A stretch of 56,306 nt of DNA. Origin: Aquincola sp. GTDB lineage: Bacteria; Pseudomonadota; Gammaproteobacteria; Burkholderiales; Burkholderiaceae_C. The notes beneath the pieces were generated by a model. It made no database searches. It saw nothing but the letters and a program-made list of their open reading frames with translations, and had not been told where the DNA came from. Made by a program: the position numbers and the translations under genes. The first letter of the stretch is position 1; each line of letters opens with the position of its first letter. Positions 1 through 7,216 of the stretch are shown here, one piece after another. The stretch covers positions 1 through 56,306 of the forward strand of contig JALHQP010000011.1 in the NCBI GenBank assembly GCA_022841885.1, written 5' to 3'.

Positions 1-548
1 CACTCAAGCGCGCGCTCGCCCAGGGTGCGCCGGTCAATGGCCGCGACGGCCACGGCCGCACCCCGCTGCACGTGGCCACCTTCGCGCGCCAGCGCGAGGC
101 GATCCGCGCGTTGGCCGCCGCCGGGGCCGACCTCGGGCTGCTCGAGAACGACCGCTACGACGCGGTGACGATCGCGTCGGTGGCCGACGACGAGGACACG
201 CTGCGCGTGCTGCTCGCGCTCGGCGCGAGCGCCAAGCTGGTCACCAGCCGCTACGACGGCACCGCGCTGATCGCCGCGGCGCACCTCGGCCACGACGGCG
301 TGGTGCGCCAGCTCATCGCCGCCGGCGCGCCGCTCGACCACGTCAACAACCTGCACTGGACCGCGGTGATCGAGGCCATCGTGCTCGGCGACGGCGGCGC
401 CCGGCATCAGGCGACGCTGAAGGCGCTGATCGATGCCAAAGCCAACCTGCAGCTGGCCGACCGCAGCGGCCGCACACCGCTGACGCTGGCGCGCGAGCGC
501 GGCCATGCGGCGATGGAGCAGATGCTGCGTCAGGCCGGCGCGCGCTGA
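1..548 (+). CDS. Ankyrin-repeat protein, 5' end outside the window
   Basis: The frame is open from base 3 to the TGA at 546-548, so the true start lies upstream and only the last 181 residues are visible. About five ankyrin repeats can be read. The clearest are the first (GRTPLHVA), the third (GTALIAAAHLGHDGVV) and the last (GRTPLTLARERGHAAMEQML), each followed by a turn such as AAGADL or AAGAPL. The repeat stack runs to the C-terminus with no other domain. Ankyrin repeats normally bind protein partners; the partner and the location cannot be told because any signal peptide is off the window. The last 19 bases overlap the end of the convergent TerC gene. The family is certain, the function open. 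Confidence 0.85.
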   Translation, partial: LKRALAQGAPVNGRDGHGRTPLHVATFARQREAIRALAAAGADLGLLENDRYDAVTIASVADDEDTLRVLLALGASAKLVTSRYDGTALIAAAHLGHDGVVRQLIAAGAPLDHVNNLHWTAVIEAIVLGDGGARHQATLKALIDAKANLQLADRSGRTPLTLARERGHAAMEQMLRQAGAR

Positions 549-1522
549 AGGGCGGCGCCTGCGCGCGTCTTCCACATCGAGTACGCCACGCCGCCGGCGA
601 TCAGGCCGAAGGTCACCGTCAGCGAGATCCAGGCCGGCGTCTTGCCGACCAGGCCGACAAGGAAGATCTTGCCGCCGATGAACACCAGCACCATCGCCAG
701 CGCGTACTTCAGGTAGTGGAAGCGGTGGATCATCGCCGCCAGCGCGAAGTACAGCGCGCGCAGGCCGAGGATGGCGAAGATGTTGCTCGTGTAGACGATG
801 AAGGGGTCGGTGGTGATCGCGAAGATCGCCGGCACCGAGTCGACCGCGAACACCAGGTCCACCGCCTCGATCAGCACCAGCGCCAGCAGCAGCGGCGTCG
901 CGAAGCGCACCGCCTTGCCCGTCGCCGGGTCGGGTTCGGTGACGACGAAGGCCTTGCCGCGCAGGCCGTCGGTGATGCGCAGGTGGCGGCGCAGGAACTT
1001 CAGCAGCGGGTTGTTCGCGATGTCGGGCTCGTGGTCGACCATCCACCACATCTTGATGCCGGTCAGCACGAGGAAGGCGCCGAACACGTAGAGGATCCAG
1101 CTGAACTCGGTCACCAGCGCGGCGCCGAGACCGATCATGATCGCGCGCAGCACGATCACGCCCAGGATGCCCCAGAACAGCACGCGGTGCTGGTACTGGC
1201 GCGGGATCGCGAAGAAGCCGAAGATCAGCGCGATGACGAACACGTTGTCCATCGACAGCGACTTCTCGATCATGAAGCCGGTGAAGTACTCCATGCCGCT
1301 GTGCGCACCGAGGAACCACCAGACCCAGGCGCCGAACACGACCGCCACGCTGATGTAGCCGGCCGACAGCAGCAAGCTCTCGCGCACGCCGATCTCGCGC
1401 TCGTCCTTGTGCAGCACGCCGAGGTCGAAGGCCAGCAGCGCCACCACGATGGCGATGAAGAGCAGCCAGGCCCAGGCCGGCTGGCCGAGGAAGTCGGAGA
1501 CGAGAAACGCAGGCAGGTCCAT
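530..1522 (-). CDS. TerC/Alx family integral membrane protein
   Basis: A 330-residue polytopic inner-membrane protein with about nine hydrophobic segments. The TerC hallmarks are present: EKSLSMDNVFV in an early helix, and later EAVDLVFAVDSVPAIFAITTD, whose acidic residues inside membrane helices are typical of the family. Relatives include E. coli Alx and the tellurite-resistance protein TerC; several members are linked to manganese export or metal loading of secreted proteins. I chose ATG 1522, which puts the first helix 14-20 residues in; ATG 1552 and TTG 1582 are in-frame alternatives, and a purine-rich stretch sits ahead of 1552. It is transcribed divergently from an NhaR-like regulator. 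No yybP-ykoY-type riboswitch was seen upstream. Confidence 0.88.
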   Translation of the reverse strand: MDLPAFLVSDFLGQPAWAWLLFIAIVVALLAFDLGVLHKDEREIGVRESLLLSAGYISVAVVFGAWVWWFLGAHSGMEYFTGFMIEKSLSMDNVFVIALIFGFFAIPRQYQHRVLFWGILGVIVLRAIMIGLGAALVTEFSWILYVFGAFLVLTGIKMWWMVDHEPDIANNPLLKFLRRHLRITDGLRGKAFVVTEPDPATGKAVRFATPLLLALVLIEAVDLVFAVDSVPAIFAITTDPFIVYTSNIFAILGLRALYFALAAMIHRFHYLKYALAMVLVFIGGKIFLVGLVGKTPAWISLTVTFGLIAGGVAYSMWKTRAGAALQRAPA

Positions 1523-1592
1523 GGGCGAAGCCGGTTCGTGAAGGTGGCGCATGGTGGCGTCGCGCGCCTTCCTGAAAAACAAGCTTTCACCT

Positions 1593-1617
1593 GATAATGA
1601 CTTCGGTTTTTTCGAAG
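1593..1617. promoter_or_regulatory. Divergent promoter and LysR-type operator
   Basis: The only AT-rich stretch between the TerC gene and the LysR gene. GATAAT at 1593-1598 resembles a -10 box for the rightward gene, with the start codon about 34 bases on. TTCG-N7-CGAA at 1602-1616 is an inverted repeat containing the T-N11-A spacing typical of LysR-family sites. Read leftward, CATTAT (1600-1595) could serve as the -10 for the TerC gene. Neither direction shows a convincing -35 box. Confidence 0.4.
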
Positions 1618-1631
1618 TGTCCCGGAGCCCG

Positions 1632-2516
1632 ATGTCGACCCTGAACTACCGCCACCTGCACTACTTCTGGGTCGTCGCCCAGGAAGGCGGCTTCGCGCGC
1701 GCGGCAACGCGGCTGGACATGGCGGTGCAGACGGTCAGCGCCCAGGTGCGCGAGCTCGAGCGCGCGCTCGGCCACCAGCTGCTGCGCCCGGCCGGGCGCG
1801 GTGTGGCGCTGACCGAGGCCGGACAGGCCGCCTTTGCGCGCGCCGAGCAGGTGTTCCAGATCGGCCAGACGATCCCCGACGCGGTGCGCGAGGCGGCCAG
1901 CAGCCCGGTGCAGCGGCTGGCGGTGGGCCTGTCGGACGGCCTGTCCAAGCTGGCCGCCCACGCGCTGCTGGGCCCGGTGCTCGACGCGCCGGGCCTGCGC
2001 CTGGTCTGCCACGAGGGCGAGTTCGACCAGCTGCTCGCCGAGCTCGCATCGCACCACCTCGACCTGGTGCTGGCCGGCCAGCCGGCGCCGCCGAACCCGA
2101 ACCTGCGCCTGGTCAGCGAGCGCCTGGTCGCCGCACCGGTGGACTGGTTCGGGCCCGCCTCGCTGGTGCGCAAGGCCGAGGTGGACCACTTCCCGCACTC
2201 GATCGCTCGGTTGCCGGTGCTGCTACCGACCCGGCATGCCGTGCTGCGCCACACGCTGGAGCTGTGGTTCGACACGCTCGACCTGCAGCCGACGGTGGTC
2301 GGCGAGTTCGAGGACAGCGCCCTGCTCGCGGTGTTCGCGGCGCGCGGGCTGGGCGTGTTCCCGGTCAGCCGCCTGGGCGCCGACGACGTGGGGCTGATGC
2401 GCGGGCTGCGCCTGCTCGGGCGCAGCGCCGACGTGAAGGAGGAGATCCACGCCATCCGCTCGCGGCGCGGCCTGCACCACCCGCTGGTGCGGCGCATCCT
2501 GTCGTCTGCCGGCTGA
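1632..2516 (+). CDS. LysR family transcriptional regulator, NhaR-like
   Basis: A 294-residue protein. Residues 1-60 form the winged helix-turn-helix (LNYRHLHYFWVVAQEGGFA, then AATRLDMAVQTVSAQVRELE). Residues about 90-290 form the two-lobed effector-binding domain. NYRHLHYFW at the start, the L-RPAGRG turn after the DNA-binding domain and GEFEDSALLAVFAARGLGVF in the effector domain resemble NhaR, the Na+/H+ antiporter regulator of enterobacteria, more than a generic LysR protein. ATG 1632 was chosen because the family begins with NYxHLxYFW; an in-frame upstream start at 1551 would overlap the divergent gene. It most likely controls the neighbouring TerC gene from the site at 1602-1616. The inducer is unknown. 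Confidence 0.9.
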   Translation: MSTLNYRHLHYFWVVAQEGGFARAATRLDMAVQTVSAQVRELERALGHQLLRPAGRGVALTEAGQAAFARAEQVFQIGQTIPDAVREAASSPVQRLAVGLSDGLSKLAAHALLGPVLDAPGLRLVCHEGEFDQLLAELASHHLDLVLAGQPAPPNPNLRLVSERLVAAPVDWFGPASLVRKAEVDHFPHSIARLPVLLPTRHAVLRHTLELWFDTLDLQPTVVGEFEDSALLAVFAARGLGVFPVSRLGADDVGLMRGLRLLGRSADVKEEIHAIRSRRGLHHPLVRRILSSAG

Positions 2517-2525
2517 CCGGCGGTA

Positions 2526-3030
2526 TCAGGGCCGTGCGCTGCCGGCCCACTCGCGCAGGTGCGAGACGCGGCAGTCGAGTGCACGCGCCATGCCCTGCGC
2601 GCCGGCGCGCATCACGGCGAAGTGGTTCCACTCGAACAGCGGCCGCAGCAACCATGCGAGCGCGCGCATCCAGCGCCGCTGCAGCACCACCTCCCAGCGG
2701 TAGGTCACGTCGACCGCCGCGTCGCCGTCCACCGGCTCGAGCACCCAGGTGCCCACGCCCTGCAGGTCGCCCTGCGCCCGGCCTTCGAGTCGGCGCGGCG
2801 CCTCGGCGGGCGGTGGTCACGCGCAGCTGCAGGCCATAGGGCAAGGCGCTGCCCCACACCAGCGCGGTCACGTCGCCAAGTGGCGTGGCCGGCGTGGTCG
2901 ACACGCGGCGCGTGCGCCGCACGTAGCGCCACCACGACGGCCAAGCCTCGACCTCGCTCAGCAGTCGCCACACCGCGGCGGCCGAGGTGTGCAGACGCCA
3001 GCGGCTGATGAGCACGAAACACGACGGCAT
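2526..3030 (-). pseudogene. SRPBCC family protein, interrupted by a single-base frameshift
   Basis: Two overlapping minus-strand frames together make one START/polyketide-cyclase-like (SRPBCC) protein. The first frame starts at ATG 3030 with SRWRLHTSAAAVWRLLSEVE, the usual N-terminal strand and helix, and continues through WPSWWRYVRR. The second frame carries GTWVLEPVDGDAAVDVTYRW and the C-terminal helix FEWNHFAVMRAGAQGMARAL. Deleting one base at about 2805-2810, a GC-rich run, joins them through TARREAPRRLEGRAQGDL, which reads as normal protein. It is either a recent inactivating mutation or a sequencing error. It follows the upstream cupin gene by 12 bases, so it is probably the last gene of the sigma-factor operon. 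Ligand unknown. Confidence 0.72.
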
Positions 3031-3042
3031 CGTGGCATCGCT

Positions 3043-3831
3043 TCAGCGTGCGCGCGGCGGCACCAGCACCGGATCGATGGCGCCGTGGAAGAAGAAGCTG
3101 CCGCCGACATCGCTGGTCTCGCCGAAGTGGCCGCCGCCGGCCGGCGCCAGCTGGTAGTCGCCGGGGCGCAGCAGGATGTCGCCGAGAAACATCTCGCCCT
3201 CGAGCATCAGGCAGTCCTCGTGCACGGCGTGGCGGTGGTCGGGCACGCCGGCGCCGGCGGCGAAGCGCACCAGCATCGACGTGATCTCGGCATTGCCCCA
3301 CAACGGCAGCACCTCGACGCCGGGAAAGGTCGGCAGCCAGCGCCGCTCGCCCGGCTGCACGCAGCGCAGTGGCGGGCGCGGCAGGCGCCACCACGAGGCT
3401 TCGGGCTCGGGCAGCATGGCCGGGTCGACGAGGACCTGGCGCAGATAGACGAGCGCCGGCGCATCGCCCGCGCGCAGCGTGCCGGCGTCGGCGGCACTGC
3501 GCAGCACATGGCTGTGCGGCGCGAGCGCCAGCTCGGCCTCGGCACCCGCCGCGCAGGCCAGCAGCGGGCCCTGCACCAGCAGCAACTCCTGCGCCCAGGT
3601 GCCGGCCGCCCAGGGCACGGTTGCACGGGGTGCGAGCTCGATTAGTTGCACCCGCACCTCGGCGCCGGACCACAGGGTGGCCTCGCGCACGCCGGCGCCG
3701 GCCTCGGCCCAGCGCCGGTCCTCGCGCCGCAGCGTGTGATGCTCGCGGTGCGCCTGCACGCTCTGGCGTGCGCGCGCGGCCAGACGCGCGCCGAGGGCGT
3801 CGAGGCGCTCGAGGGCCTTCGCCTGCGTCAT
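3043..3831 (-). CDS. Bicupin protein of the ECF sigma operon, ChrR-cupin-like
   Basis: A 262-residue soluble protein. Residues 1-45 are charged and helical (LERLDALGARLAARARQSVQ). Two cupin barrels follow, at about 48-120 and 165-260. The second carries a full metal-binding cupin motif: HRHAVHEDCLMLEGE supplies His and Glu ligands, then GDYQLAPAGGGH the last His. This resembles the C-terminal cupin of ChrR, the anti-sigma factor of RpoE-type sigma factors. The N-terminal zinc anti-sigma motif of ChrR (HxxxCxxC) is not visible. The start ATG 3831 overlaps the sigma-factor stop (ATGA), so the two are translationally coupled. I infer a sigma-activity modulator or redox/metal sensor; a stand-alone dioxygenase-like enzyme is the alternative. 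Confidence 0.75.
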   Translation of the reverse strand: MTQAKALERLDALGARLAARARQSVQAHREHHTLRREDRRWAEAGAGVREATLWSGAEVRVQLIELAPRATVPWAAGTWAQELLLVQGPLLACAAGAEAELALAPHSHVLRSAADAGTLRAGDAPALVYLRQVLVDPAMLPEPEASWWRLPRPPLRCVQPGERRWLPTFPGVEVLPLWGNAEITSMLVRFAAGAGVPDHRHAVHEDCLMLEGEMFLGDILLRPGDYQLAPAGGGHFGETSDVGGSFFFHGAIDPVLVPPRAR

Positions 3832-4565
3832 GCGCGCCCCCCCGTCAGCGCTGGCGGTGCCTCGGCGCCTTCGATCGTCGCCTTCATCGCGGCCAGCGCG
3901 CGCCGGATGTGCGACTTCACGGTGCCCAGCGGCAGGCCGGTCTGCTCGGCGATCTCGGCCTGCGAGCAGCCGCGCAGAAAGGCCAGCGACACGAGCTGGC
4001 GCCGCAGCGGGTCGAGCGCGGCCAGCGCCTGCTCGAGCTGGCCGGCGCTGCGCACGCCGGCCAGGAGCTGCATCGGGTCGTCGGGGTCGCGGCCGTCGCC
4101 GAAAGCCGGCAGCGCCTCGTCGTCGTCGAGTTCGGCCGCGCCGCGCAGCGGGTTCGACGACTGGGCGCGCAGCGCATCGAGCGCGCGCGAGCGCGCGATG
4201 CGGCGCACCCACGCGACCACCGTGCCGCGCTCGGCGTCGTAGCGCGGCGCCTGGCGCCAGACCTGCCAGAACACGTCCTCGACCACCTCCTCGGCGCTGC
4301 CGATCTCACGCACCAGGCGCAGCACCTGCGCGAAGATGCTGCCGCACAGGCTGCGGTACAGCGCGGCGAAAGCGGCCTCGTCCTGGTAGACGACGCGTCG
4401 CACCAGCCGCACGAGCGCTGCGTCGTCGAGCGCGGGCCGGCAGGCGGGCGAGGCCGTCTCGACAGCCTCGCCGTGCTCGGGCTCCGCGTCCGGGGCGATA
4501 CCGTCCAAGGGACTCGCCAGCTCGTGTGGTTCCATTGCATCGATGATTGCCGCGCTGCAGGCCAT
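3828..4565 (-). CDS. ECF-type RNA polymerase sigma factor
   Basis: A 245-residue sigma-70 family factor with regions 2 and 4 only. Region 2 spans about 55-125 (AAFAALYRSLCGSIFAQVLR, then EEVVEDVFWQVWRQAPRYD). Region 4 lies at about 175-230, with helix-turn-helix RGCSQAEIAEQTGLPLGTVK. An extra N-terminal tail of about 50 acidic residues precedes region 2. A TTG at 4571 opens the frame, but ATG 4565 fits better: it lies 3 bases after the upstream stop and 10 bases after a perfect AGGAGG at 4581-4576. Cupin genes lie directly on both sides with overlapping or near-contiguous ends, so the cluster is one operon. Stress type is not shown by sequence; RpoE-ChrR systems respond to singlet oxygen or organic peroxides. 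Confidence 0.9.
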   Translation of the reverse strand: MACSAAIIDAMEPHELASPLDGIAPDAEPEHGEAVETASPACRPALDDAALVRLVRRVVYQDEAAFAALYRSLCGSIFAQVLRLVREIGSAEEVVEDVFWQVWRQAPRYDAERGTVVAWVRRIARSRALDALRAQSSNPLRGAAELDDDEALPAFGDGRDPDDPMQLLAGVRSAGQLEQALAALDPLRRQLVSLAFLRGCSQAEIAEQTGLPLGTVKSHIRRALAAMKATIEGAEAPPALTGGRA

Positions 4566-4567
4566 GG

Positions 4568-5317
4568 TCAATCCGCCTCCTGTGCAATGACGATGTCGAG
4601 GTCCACGTCACCGTGGACATAGAGCAGCCCGCCGCGTTCGCTCGCCACGTCGTGGTGGATCGCGCCGGCCGGCGCTAGCTGGAAGTCACCGGGCAGCAAC
4701 AACTGATCCTCGCTGTGTATCTCGCCCTCCAGCAACAGGCAGGTCTCGTCATGACAATGGCGGTGCGACGCGACCACGGCGCCGGCCCCGAAGCGCACGA
4801 GGAAAGGTGCAACACCCCCGCGCGGCGGCGCCAGCAGGCGGCGGGCGAGCCCTGGTGCGAGCGTCTGCCAGCATGACGGCGCCGGCGCGGCAACGCCGTC
4901 CGTGCGGCACGGCGCGGCGCGCTCGTGCACCATCACGCGCGCGCCCGTGCCACTGGCCAACGTGAGCGTGGCGGGGGCCGCAGCTGCCTCGCAGTAGTCG
5001 AGTGCGGCCATCGGTCTGCCGTCGACCTGCGCCTCGCCGCGGCACAGCAGCAGCGCAAACGGGCTGCCCTCGTGCAAGGGCAGGTCCAGACGTGCGCTTG
5101 GCGGCAAGTCGATCCAGCGCAGGCGGTCGCCAGCGCGGGCCTCATGGGCCAACCGGACCAGCCCCCCGCCGCAACGGACGACTGGCATGTCGGCCAGACG
5201 CCGTGTTTGGTGGCCACGCGAGCGCGTGGCGCTGCGCGCCAGGCGCGGAGCCAGGCGCGACCACACGCGCTCCAGCGGATCGAGCGAGAGGTCGGGGCCG
5301 ATAGGGATCGACGGCAT
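4568..5317 (-). CDS. Bicupin protein, first gene of the ECF sigma operon
   Basis: A 249-residue protein with two cupin barrels, at about 50-130 and 165-245. The second has SHRHCHDETCLLLEGE followed by GDFQLAPAGAIHHD, a complete set of His/Glu metal ligands plus two cysteines beside them. It is clearly paralogous to the cupin gene on the other side of the sigma factor; both end in a GDxQLAPAG strand. ATG 5317 was preferred to GTG 5320 because GGAAGGG lies 8 bases upstream of it. The stop is 2 bases before the sigma start. Its N-terminus also lacks the ChrR zinc-binding anti-sigma motif, though it contains the helical segment LERVWSRLAPRLARSATRSR. A regulatory role on the adjacent sigma factor is inference from position and fold. 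Confidence 0.75.
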   Translation of the reverse strand: MPSIPIGPDLSLDPLERVWSRLAPRLARSATRSRGHQTRRLADMPVVRCGGGLVRLAHEARAGDRLRWIDLPPSARLDLPLHEGSPFALLLCRGEAQVDGRPMAALDYCEAAAAPATLTLASGTGARVMVHERAAPCRTDGVAAPAPSCWQTLAPGLARRLLAPPRGGVAPFLVRFGAGAVVASHRHCHDETCLLLEGEIHSEDQLLLPGDFQLAPAGAIHHDVASERGGLLYVHGDVDLDIVIAQEAD

Positions 5318-5385
5318 CACGTGAACCCTTCCGCCGACGGCCGCCTACCGGATGCATCCCCCCTGGCGACGCAGGGACATGCGCT

Positions 5386-5421
5386 GCCTCCCGCGCCGTG
5401 GAAGCCTCCCGCGCCGTGGAA
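5386..5421. repeat. Two-copy 18-bp tandem repeat
   Basis: The unit GCCTCCCGCGCCGTGGAA occurs at 5386-5403 and again, identically, at 5404-5421, in the 175-base gap between the divergent cupin and aldehyde dehydrogenase genes. The rest of that gap shows no clear promoter by eye. Confidence 0.9.
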
Positions 5422-5492
5422 CCCTGCGCCCGACCCGCCCAGGGTCCCGGGTGGACAATCGCCCGTCCCACGAACCCGACGCCTGACCGACC

Positions 5493-6938
5493 ATGACCAC
5501 ACCCACCTACCCCTCGACCCAACTCCTGATCGACGGCCAATGGTGCGACGCCGCCGATGGCCGCACGCTCGCCGTGATGAACCCGTCCACCGGCACCGAA
5601 GTCGGCCGCGTGGCGCACGCCGGCATCGCCGACCTGGACCGTGCGCTAGCCGCGACGCAGAAGGGCTTCGCGACCTGGCGCGCCACGCCGGCGATCGAAC
5701 GCGCCAAGCTGATGCGCGCCGCCGCCGCGCTGGTGCGCGAGCGTGTCGACGCGATCGCCGCGGTGATGACGCAGGAGCAGGGCAAGCCGCTGGCCGAGGC
5801 CAAGGCGGAGGCGCTGTCGGCGGCCGACATCATCGAATGGTTCGCCGACGAAGGCCGCCGCATCTACGGCCGCCTGGTGCCGCCGCGCAACATGGCGGTG
5901 CAGCAGCAGGTGCTGAAGGAGCCGGTGGGCCCGGTGGCGGCCTTCACGCCGTGGAACTTCCCGATCAACCAGGTGGTGCGCAAGGTCTGCGCCGCGCTGT
6001 CCACCGGCTGCTCGATCATCGTCAAGGCGCCGGAGGAGACGCCGGCCTCGCCGTCCGCGCTGATCAAGGCCTTCGTCGACGCCGGCGTGCCGGCCGGCGT
6101 GATCGGCCTCGTCTACGGCAACCCGGCCGAGATCTCGGGCTACCTGATTCCGCATCCGGTGATCCGCAAGATCACCTTCACCGGCAGCACGCCGGTGGGC
6201 AAGCAGCTGGCGGCAATGGCCGGCCAGCACATGAAGCGCGTGACCATGGAACTGGGCGGCCACGCGCCGGTGATCGTGGCCGAGGACGCGGACATCGCGC
6301 AGGCCGTGAAGGCGGCGGGCGCGGCCAAGTTCCGCAACGCAGGGCAGGTGTGCATCGCGCCGACGCGCTTCCTGGTGCAGAACTCGATCCGCGAGGCCTT
6401 CGTCAAGGCGCTGGTGGCACAGACCCAGGCGCTCAAGGTCGGCGACGGCCTGACCCAGGGCACGACGATGGGCCCGCTGGCCAACCCGCGCCGGCTGACC
6501 GCGATGCAGCAGTTCACCGAGGACGCGGTCAAACAGGGCGCCAAGGTGGTGGCCGGCGGCGAGCGCATCGGCTCGAGCGGCAACTTCTTCGCACCCACGG
6601 TGCTGACCGAGGTGCCGCTGACGGCCAAGGTGTTCAACGACGAGCCCTTCGGCCCGATGGCCGCGGTGCGCGGCTTCGACACGCTCGACGAGGCCATCGC
6701 CGAGAGCAACCGCCTGCCGTACGGACTGGCGGGCTACGCCTACAGCCAGTCGATCAAGACCATCCACCAGCTCGCGCAGCGCGTCGAGGTCGGCATGCTG
6801 TGGGTGAATCAGCCAGCGATGCCGGTGCCCGAGATGCCCTTCGGCGGCGTCAAGGACTCGGGCTACGGCAGCGAGGGCGGCCCCGAGGCGCTCGAGGCCT
6901 ACATCGTCACCAAGACGGTGTCGATCAACTGCGGTTAA
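5493..6938 (+). CDS. NAD(P)+-dependent aldehyde dehydrogenase, succinate-semialdehyde type
   Basis: A cytosolic 481-residue member of the aldehyde dehydrogenase superfamily, full length for the GabD/alpha-ketoglutarate-semialdehyde subgroup. Visible catalytic features are the oxyanion Asn155 in TPWNFPIN, general base Glu253 in TMELGGHAP and nucleophile Cys287 in [21 protein letters not shown] forms the cofactor-binding turn, and [15 protein letters not shown] is the C-terminal signature. It should oxidise a C4-C5 semialdehyde to the dicarboxylate, feeding the TCA cycle. It stands alone: the upstream sigma operon is divergent and the downstream gene is convergent, so no pathway is given by context. 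ATG 5493 has no obvious Shine-Dalgarno sequence. The exact substrate cannot be decided; succinate semialdehyde is the best guess. Confidence 0.88.
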   Translation: MTTPTYPSTQLLIDGQWCDAADGRTLAVMNPSTGTEVGRVAHAGIADLDRALAATQKGFATWRATPAIERAKLMRAAAALVRERVDAIAAVMTQEQGKPLAEAKAEALSAADIIEWFADEGRRIYGRLVPPRNMAVQQQVLKEPVGPVAAFTPWNFPINQVVRKVCAALSTGCSIIVKAPEETPASPSALIKAFVDAGVPAGVIGLVYGNPAEISGYLIPHPVIRKITFTGSTPVGKQLAAMAGQHMKRVTMELGGHAPVIVAEDADIAQAVKAAGAAKFRNAGQVCIAPTRFLVQNSIREAFVKALVAQTQALKVGDGLTQGTTMGPLANPRRLTAMQQFTEDAVKQGAKVVAGGERIGSSGNFFAPTVLTEVPLTAKVFNDEPFGPMAAVRGFDTLDEAIAESNRLPYGLAGYAYSQSIKTIHQLAQRVEVGMLWVNQPAMPVPEMPFGGVKDSGYGSEGGPEALEAYIVTKTVSINCG

Positions 6939-6943
6939 CGCAG

Positions 6944-7216
6944 GCCCCCACGCTCGCTTGCGCTCGCTGCCCCCCGAGGGGGCGCCTCGCTGCGGACCGG
7001 CGAAGCCGGATCCGCGCTCGTGCATGGGTGGCTCGCTGTGTTCGATGGACGGCACAGGCCTCGGCCACACCGCATGCAGCGGCCAGGTCCCCTCGGGGAC
7101 AGCTCGCCACAGGCGAGCAGGGGGAGCGGCGCAGGCAAGCGGGCCGAACCCGATCCGGGCTTCCCGGTCGGGTTCGGTAGCCCCCTCGGGGGGCGGCCGC
7201 CAGGCGGCCGGGGGCT
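6944..7216. repeat. Intergenic GC-palindromic repeat element
   Basis: The 277-base gap between two convergent genes is bounded by a 13-bp inverted pair: CCCCCCGAGGGGG at 6970-6982 and its exact reverse complement at 7181-7193. Inside are further short palindromes. A strong hairpin, CGGCCGCC-A-GGCGGCCG at 7194-7210, sits against the stop of the sensor kinase and is enclosed by AGCCCC (7179-7184) and GGGGCT (7211-7216). Such GCTCGCTGCCCC / CCCCTCGGGG blocks are common between convergent genes in Burkholderiales genomes. It probably acts as a two-way terminator. Confidence 0.6.

Noticed and set aside
1523-1631. A yybP-ykoY/PRE-type manganese or pH riboswitch ahead of the TerC gene
   Set aside because: The leader is too short and none of the conserved loops could be recognised.
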